Below are positions 7,651-11,914 of a stretch of 11,914 nt of DNA, piece by piece (the first letter of the stretch is position 1; each line of letters begins with the position of its first letter). The notes beneath the pieces are model-generated. The model ran no database searches and was not told the DNA's origin. It saw only the letters and a program-made list of their open reading frames with translations. The translations under genes were made by a program, and so were the position numbers. The DNA is from Alphaproteobacteria bacterium (GTDB taxonomy: Bacteria > Pseudomonadota > Alphaproteobacteria > Micropepsales > Micropepsaceae). Location of the stretch: positions 1 to 11,914 of the forward strand of contig JAPLPI010000207.1 of the NCBI GenBank assembly GCA_026400305.1, given 5' to 3'.

Positions 7651-8772
7651 ATGATGAAGAAGATTGCGCTCGCTCTTGCATGCCTGTACTCGATTCATTT
7701 TTGGGCCGCACCGGCGGAAGCCAAAATCGAAAAAGCGTCCTGGGGCGAGACCGCCGATCACCAGAAGGTCGATATCTACACCCTGACCAACGCGCGCGGC
7801 ATGAGTGCGCGCATCACCAATTACGGCGCCTTCCTGGTCAGCCTGAATGTGCCGGACCGCAAAGGCAAGTTTGCCGATGTGGTGCTGGGCTATGACAAGC
7901 TGGAGGAATACACCCACGGCACCACCTATGGCGCGGTGATCGGCCGCTTCGCCAACCGCATCGGCGGCGCCCAGTTCACCCTGGACGGCAAGACCTATCA
8001 CCTGAAGGCCAATGCCGGGCCCAACAACATCCATGGCGGGCCGGTCGGATTTTCCTATCACGTCTACAACGCCACCATGCTGGATGGAAAATCCCCCAGC
8101 CTGATCTTGCAGATGATTTCGCCGGACGGCGACCAGGGCTTTCCCGGCAACCTGAATTTCACGGTGATCTACACCCTGACCGCCAACAACGCGTTGCGCA
8201 TCGATTACCGCGCCACCACCGACAAGCCGACGTTGCTGAATCCCACCAACCATTCCTATTTCAACCTGAAGGGCGCCGGCAAAGGCGATGTGCTGGGCCA
8301 CCGGGTACAGATCCTCTCGGATGCAGTGACGCCCACCGACGCCAATCACATGGCGACCGGCGAAGTGATGAAGTTGGCGGGCACCGGCTTTGACTTCACC
8401 AAGCCCAAGTCGCTGGGCAAGGAAATCAACGGCCCCGATCCCGCCATCGTCGCCACGCCAGGCTACGACATCAACTTCATCGTGCGCGGCAAGCCGGGTC
8501 TGCTGCGCCCCGCCGCCCATGTGGTGGAGCCGGAATCGGGCCGGGTGATGGATGTGTGGACCACCCAGCCGGGCATCCAGCTTTACCTGCCCAACAATGA
8601 GAAACCGCTGACCGGAAAGGGCGGGGCGCAATATATCAAGCGCGGCGCCTTCTGCCTGGAGACCCAGCATTTCGCCAACGCGCCCAACATCCCGGCCTTC
8701 CCCACCACCGAGCTGAAGCCGGGGCAGATTTTCTACCAGGTGACATCGTTCAAGTTCAGCACGGCAAAGTGA
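7651..8772 (+). CDS. Exported aldose 1-epimerase (GalM-like), catalytic residues present
   Basis: Aldose 1-epimerases interconvert the alpha and beta anomers of sugars such as galactose or glucose. This 373-residue protein has the GalM fold signatures: GRFANRI (98-104), NIHGG with H128, NPTNHSYFNL with H201, GYDINF with D273, and CLETQHFANAPN with E337. H128, H201 and E337 correspond to the two histidines and the glutamate base of characterised GalM enzymes. A signal peptide (hydrophobic core to about residue 20, AEA-K cleavage near 24) indicates a periplasmic location, unlike the cytoplasmic E. coli GalM. AGGA precedes the ATG-ATG start pair; 7651 is used, 7654 is equally possible. The stop overlaps the GTG of the next gene. 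A paralogue lies at 10325-11443. Confidence 0.93.
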   Translation: MMKKIALALACLYSIHFWAAPAEAKIEKASWGETADHQKVDIYTLTNARGMSARITNYGAFLVSLNVPDRKGKFADVVLGYDKLEEYTHGTTYGAVIGRFANRIGGAQFTLDGKTYHLKANAGPNNIHGGPVGFSYHVYNATMLDGKSPSLILQMISPDGDQGFPGNLNFTVIYTLTANNALRIDYRATTDKPTLLNPTNHSYFNLKGAGKGDVLGHRVQILSDAVTPTDANHMATGEVMKLAGTGFDFTKPKSLGKEINGPDPAIVATPGYDINFIVRGKPGLLRPAAHVVEPESGRVMDVWTTQPGIQLYLPNNEKPLTGKGGAQYIKRGAFCLETQHFANAPNIPAFPTTELKPGQIFYQVTSFKFSTAK

Positions 8773-9101
8773 GCGAACATCTTTTCTCCTACGGCACGCT
8801 TCAACAGGACGAAGTGCAGCAGGCATCGTTCGGGCGCCTGCTGAAAGGCGTGCCCGATGCGCTGCTGGGCTGGAAGCAGGAGATGGTGGAGATCACCGAT
8901 CCGGACGTGCTGGCCAAAAGCGGCAAGCGTTTCCACTCTATCGTGATGCAGGGCGATACGCAGGATCGCGTGCCCGGCACGGTGTTCGAGATCACGGCGG
9001 AAGAACTGGCTGCGGCTGATCGCTATGAGGTCGCCGATTACAAGCGGGTGTCCGCCAAACTGGCGTCTGGCCTCACCGCCTGGGTCTATGTGAAGGCATA
9101 A
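8769..9101 (+). CDS. Gamma-glutamylcyclotransferase-fold (AIG2-like) protein
   Basis: A 110-residue cytoplasmic protein of the GGCT-like fold, whose characterised members cyclise gamma-glutamyl groups to 5-oxoproline. The substrate-loop motif YGTL is at 8-11 and the likely catalytic glutamate is E87 in RYEVADYKR, the position expected for the family. PGTVFEI (69-75) is also typical. The start is a GTG that overlaps the TGA of the preceding epimerase gene (GTGA), so translation is probably coupled. The substrate is not evident; proteins of this group are often annotated only by fold. It ends directly at a strong terminator. Confidence 0.88.
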   Translation: MSEHLFSYGTLQQDEVQQASFGRLLKGVPDALLGWKQEMVEITDPDVLAKSGKRFHSIVMQGDTQDRVPGTVFEITAEELAAADRYEVADYKRVSAKLASGLTAWVYVKA

Positions 9102-9126
9102 AAAAGGCCCCTTGCGGGGCCTTTTT
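9101..9126. terminator. Bidirectional rho-independent terminator
   Basis: A perfect 11-bp stem (AAAAAGGCCCC at 9101-9111 and its complement at 9116-9126) closes a 4-nt TTGC loop, with T runs for both strands. It lies at the end of the rightward operon and 18 nt before the stop of the leftward aldolase gene, so it can end transcription from both sides. Confidence 0.93.
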
Positions 9127-9144
9127 CAATTCATGCGCTGAAGA

Positions 9145-10167
9145 CTAATTCTTCGCAGCCCAGGGGCCGTTTTCCGGCTTGCCCTGAGTGTTCCAGTTCT
9201 TGCCCAGCTCTTCCTTCACGCCGCGGGCGATGGCACCCGTTTCGCCGCCGGCCTGGAAGCAGGTGAAATCGGGACGGTCGATCCAGGCGATGGGCCCGCA
9301 AAGCCGCACGCCGGCCTTGATGGCGGCGTCATGTACGATGTTGATCTCGCGCTCATAGTCCGGATCGTTCTGCTTGTAGCCGGAGTGATTGCCCAGGTCT
9401 CCGCTCGCCGCAAAAATCGCGGTGACACCGGGGATCTTGGCGATACGGTCGGCATCCTTCAGGCCCGCCAGGGTCTCGATCATCAGGATCAGCACCAGGT
9501 TGTCGTTGAAGGTATTGCGATAGCCGCCCGGCACATTGTTGTAGAGCGCGAAGGCCTGGCCGCCGCCGTTGGAACGCCGTCCCAGCGGGGGGAAATAGGC
9601 CCAGTCGCGCGCCCGCAGAGCTTCTTCGTAAGACCGCACCGTCGGCACAATCAGCACCATGGCGCCGGCATCCAACGCATGTTGTTCCTCGCGCTCGTCG
9701 GTATAGGCGACGCGTACGCCCGGCACCGCCTTGGCAGTGGGGCAGTTGGCCCACATCCGCTCGGTGGTCTTCCAGTCGCGGGCATTATGCTGATGCTCGA
9801 CCCAGATATAATCGTAACCGGCATTGGCGAAGGCGCAGTAGATGTCCGGATCGGTGGCGGTGAACAGCGTGCCGCCGGTCACCTTGCCGCCGGCGAGCAT
9901 CTTGATCTTCACCGGGTTCCACAGCTTGGAGCCGGGCGCCGGCTCCCAGGCCTTGCCGAACTTCCAGGTCTTGTCGTCGAACTTGCCCTGGTTGAGCGCA
10001 CCGGCTGGCGCCTTGTCGATGGCGTGGCTGTCTTCGCCGGCCTTGGCGGCCAGGGGATATTTCGCCTGGCGGGCGGCAACATCATCCTCATTGGCCTGGC
10101 CGAAAGCGGCAACCGCACCAAGACCGACAACCGCGGCGATCGCGGCCGAGAACATCAAGCGTTTCAT
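9145..10167 (-). CDS. Exported HpcH/HpaI-type aldolase (aldolase/citrate lyase family)
   Basis: The class II HpcH/HpaI family cleaves 2-keto-3-deoxy sugar acids and related compounds to pyruvate plus an aldehyde, using a divalent metal. The 340-residue protein has a clear signal peptide (MKRLMFSAAIAAVVGLGAVA, cleavage near AFGQA-N) followed by about 65 residues of extra N-terminal sequence before the barrel. Catalytic candidates are H127 in WVEHQHN, R152 in GVRVAY, metal ligand E231 in MIETLAGL and metal ligand D257 in AASGDLGN. Their spacings (25, 79, 26) equal those I recall for E. coli HpcH (H45, R70, E149, D175), which argues for a working active site. GGGAGG lies 6 nt before the ATG. It is divergent from the second GalM-like gene and convergent with the first operon. 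The substrate is unknown; related proteins with signal peptides are usually annotated only as aldolases. Confidence 0.9.
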   Translation of the reverse strand: MKRLMFSAAIAAVVGLGAVAAFGQANEDDVAARQAKYPLAAKAGEDSHAIDKAPAGALNQGKFDDKTWKFGKAWEPAPGSKLWNPVKIKMLAGGKVTGGTLFTATDPDIYCAFANAGYDYIWVEHQHNARDWKTTERMWANCPTAKAVPGVRVAYTDEREEQHALDAGAMVLIVPTVRSYEEALRARDWAYFPPLGRRSNGGGQAFALYNNVPGGYRNTFNDNLVLILMIETLAGLKDADRIAKIPGVTAIFAASGDLGNHSGYKQNDPDYEREINIVHDAAIKAGVRLCGPIAWIDRPDFTCFQAGGETGAIARGVKEELGKNWNTQGKPENGPWAAKN

Positions 10168-10211
10168 GAATTCCTCCCCTCCGGACCGGCATCCTGCCGC
10201 CCGGTTTGCGC

Positions 10212-10221
10212 GTCATATGAC
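10212..10221. promoter_or_regulatory. Palindrome in the divergent promoter region
   Basis: GTCATATGAC is a perfect 10-bp palindrome in the 157-nt region shared by the leftward aldolase and the rightward GalM-like gene. It could be an operator for a dimeric regulator. The evidence is symmetry and position only. Confidence 0.25.
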
Positions 10222-10324
10222 AGCACATCGCCAAAAGGGTCAAACACCGCAAAGCCGCACTTCGCGTCTGCAATATGGCCTTGGGGGGACACGCTTTGTA
10301 ATGTCGCGCCTCAAGGAGAATCCC

Positions 10325-11443
10325 ATGAAAATCATCTGCGCCGCCGCCGCGCTGCTGGCGCTGGCCTTACCACTGGCTGGACCGGCCCAGGCTGCCATCA
10401 CCGTCCAGGCCTGGGGCGGGGTGGGCGGCAAAGGTGTGGACCTTTTCATCCTCACCAATGCCAAGGGCATGGAAGCCAAGATCACAAATTACGGCGGTGT
10501 AATCACCTCTGTCCGGGTGCCCGGCAAGGACGGGACCGTGGCCAATGTGGTGCAGGGCTTCGACAGCCTGAATGACTATACCAGCATCGGCTATGGCGGC
10601 CGCTACGGCGCGCTGATCGGCCGCTTCGCCAACCGCATCAAGGACAACACTTTTGCCATCGGCGGGGTCAATTATCGCATCAGCCGCGATCCCCTGAGGC
10701 CGGCGGATACCAACAACAAGCCTTATGACGAGCTGGTATGGGATGCCAAGCAGCGCGACGGCGATGAACCGCAACTGGTCCTGTCGCTGATCGACCGCAA
10801 CGGCGCCATGGGCTTTCCCGGCACTGTGCGGGTGGAAGTCACCTACACGCTGACCAGGAACAATGTCCTGCGCATCACCTATCGCGCCATCAGCGACAAG
10901 GACACCTTCATCAGCCTGACCAACCATGCCTATTTCAACATGGCCGGTGATGCATCGGGGCCGGTGCTGGACCAGCTGTTGACGGTCAATGCCGATACCA
11001 TCACCGCGGTGGACGACAAGAATGTCCCCACCGGCGTGCTGCAGCCGGTGGCGGGCACCGCGTTCGATTTCCGCCGCCCCACACCGATCGGCGCGCATAT
11101 CAATGATTCGGATCCCGTGATCCAGCGGGCGAAGGGCTTCGACCAGAACTATGCCATCAACGGCGCGCCCGGAACCTTGCGGCTGGCGGCGCGGCTGCAC
11201 GATCCTAAATCAGGCCGGGTGCTGGAGGAATGGACGACCCAAGCCGGGCTGCAGGTCTATAGCGCCAATTATGCGCCGCCCACGGTGGCGGCCACCAAGG
11301 GCTATCACATCCACGGCTCGGTGGCGCTGGAGGCGCAAGGCTTTCCCAACGCGCCCAATATTCCCAGCTTCCCCAGCACGCTGCTGAAGCGGGATGCGCA
11401 ATATACCGAAGTGACGGAGTACCGTTTCAACGTCGCGCCTTGA
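10325..11443 (+). CDS. Exported GalM-like protein lacking the first catalytic histidine
   Basis: A 372-residue paralogue of the epimerase at 7651-8772, with the same length and architecture and a signal peptide (MKIICAAAALLALALPLAGPAQA, cleavage near 23). It keeps GRFANRI (99-105), LTNHAYFNM with H201, GFDQNY with D273 and ALEAQGFPNAPN with E336. Where the paralogue has NIHGG (H128), this protein reads ADTNNKPYDELVW (127-139) with no histidine, so one of the two acid/base histidines of GalM is missing. The frame is intact around this point, so a sequencing slip is unlikely. It may have changed substrate, changed mechanism or lost activity. AAGGAGA sits 6 nt before the ATG. It is divergent from the exported aldolase, suggesting shared control. 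Confidence 0.9.
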   Translation: MKIICAAAALLALALPLAGPAQAAITVQAWGGVGGKGVDLFILTNAKGMEAKITNYGGVITSVRVPGKDGTVANVVQGFDSLNDYTSIGYGGRYGALIGRFANRIKDNTFAIGGVNYRISRDPLRPADTNNKPYDELVWDAKQRDGDEPQLVLSLIDRNGAMGFPGTVRVEVTYTLTRNNVLRITYRAISDKDTFISLTNHAYFNMAGDASGPVLDQLLTVNADTITAVDDKNVPTGVLQPVAGTAFDFRRPTPIGAHINDSDPVIQRAKGFDQNYAINGAPGTLRLAARLHDPKSGRVLEEWTTQAGLQVYSANYAPPTVAATKGYHIHGSVALEAQGFPNAPNIPSFPSTLLKRDAQYTEVTEYRFNVAP

Positions 11444-11444
11444 T

Positions 11445-11565
11445 CTGACGCGAGGATTTTTCGGGCTGAGCAGGGTTGCTAGCGACAGCGTAGCAACGAG
11501 CAACGTGTACAAGACTTACACGAGCGATGGCGCGACGCACTCAGGACGCAAAAAGACCGCGTCAG
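11445..11565. repeat. Nested inverted repeats between convergent genes
   Basis: An outer 8-bp pair CTGACGCG/CGCGTCAG (11445-11452 and 11558-11565) encloses two hairpins: GTTGCTA/TAGCAAC (11475-11481 and 11491-11497) and CGTGTA/TACACG (11504-11509 and 11517-11522). The outer arms sit at the stop codons of the two flanking convergent genes. There is no clean stem followed by a T run, so this is a possible but not canonical terminator region, or an intergenic repeat element. Confidence 0.45.
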
Positions 11566-11876
11566 CGCGAGTAGATCGTCAGGCACTGCTGATAGCTCTG
11601 CGCCAGCACGCGCTGCTGCGTCGCCGGATCAAAGCCATTGGCGGTAGCATCCTGGGTCGCCACCGACCTGCAGAAATCGCTGTTGGCGGGAGCGGCCGCC
11701 ATCGGCTGGGGCGCCGCAGAAATGTGCGCCGTGGCGCGCGCGGGAGCTTGCGGCGCATCCGCCATTTCGGGTTCAGCATCCTCGCCCATGCCGCCGTAAT
11801 TCAGGGCGTGGTTCCATTGGGCGTCGGTGCAGCCGGCCAGAGCCAGGCAGGCGATCAGGATCAGGGGCTTTTTCAT
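11562..11876 (-). CDS. Small putative lipoprotein
   Basis: A 104-residue protein with a type II signal peptide: MKKPLILIACLALAGC, lipobox LAGC with C16 as the lipid-bearing residue and T, D following. Asp at +3 does not match the classical +2 inner-membrane retention signal, so an outer-membrane location is possible. The middle is rich in Ala and Pro (about 36-65), probably a flexible linker. The C-terminal 40 residues contain two cysteines (in DFCRSVA and QQCLTIY) and a helical QQRVLAQSYQQC segment, which looks like a small folded tail. I chose the ATG at 11876 because the signal peptide begins there; an in-frame ATG at 11912 would add 12 residues. Function is unknown. Confidence 0.8.
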   Translation of the reverse strand: MKKPLILIACLALAGCTDAQWNHALNYGGMGEDAEPEMADAPQAPARATAHISAAPQPMAAAPANSDFCRSVATQDATANGFDPATQQRVLAQSYQQCLTIYSR

Positions 11877-11914
11877 GAGGCGCGAACATACTGCCAAGTG
11901 CCCAGTTTGCAACC

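Noticed and set aside
7510..8826. 438-codon leftward frame opposite the first GalM-like gene
   Set aside because: The rightward frames carry clear family motifs and signal peptides. The leftward frame is a codon-bias shadow, as is 10367-11200 opposite the second GalM.

Overview
The window looks like chromosomal DNA from a GC-rich alphaproteobacterium. The evidence is the recA-alaS gene order on one strand, a GTTC-N7-GTTC SOS-type box upstream of recA, two DUF465/YdcH-family small proteins around ubiX, and typical alphaproteobacterial codon use. I cannot place it below class level from the sequence alone.

Layout. Positions 1-543 hold the C-terminal end of an acyl-CoA synthetase, cut by the window edge. 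A housekeeping block follows (629-1792): a leftward 57-residue DUF465 protein, then rightward ubiX (flavin prenyltransferase) overlapping a second DUF465 gene. A roughly 48-nt imperfect palindrome separates this block from the leftward pair alaS (alanyl-tRNA synthetase, intact) and recA. recA has its own strong terminator before alaS and an SOS-type box about 140 nt upstream of its start. As given, recA is broken: about 29 nt are missing in the middle of the core domain, which shifts the frame.

Positions 5885-6680 are different in character: lower GC, mixed codon use and no intact gene. The stretch contains the end of an unrecognised protein split by a one-base shift at an AAAATTTTT run, and a weaker reading frame interrupted by TGA. 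It looks like a decayed accessory segment beside recA.

Positions 6808-11443 return to core-like composition. They hold a small unknown protein and then a set of mostly exported proteins: a PEBP/YbhB-like protein, an aldose 1-epimerase (GalM-like), a cytoplasmic gamma-glutamylcyclotransferase-fold protein, a leftward HpcH/HpaI-type aldolase with a signal peptide, and a second exported GalM-like protein that lacks the first catalytic histidine. Exported epimerases next to an exported aldolase suggest carbohydrate chemistry outside the cytoplasm, but no transporter or glycosidase lies in the window to name the substrate. The window ends with a small lipoprotein gene on the minus strand.

Most notable: the disrupted recA, the frameshifted gene next to it (both should first be checked against reads), the exported aldolase with apparently intact catalytic residues, and the GalM paralogue missing a catalytic histidine. 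I found no CRISPR array, tRNA, rRNA or insertion sequence.
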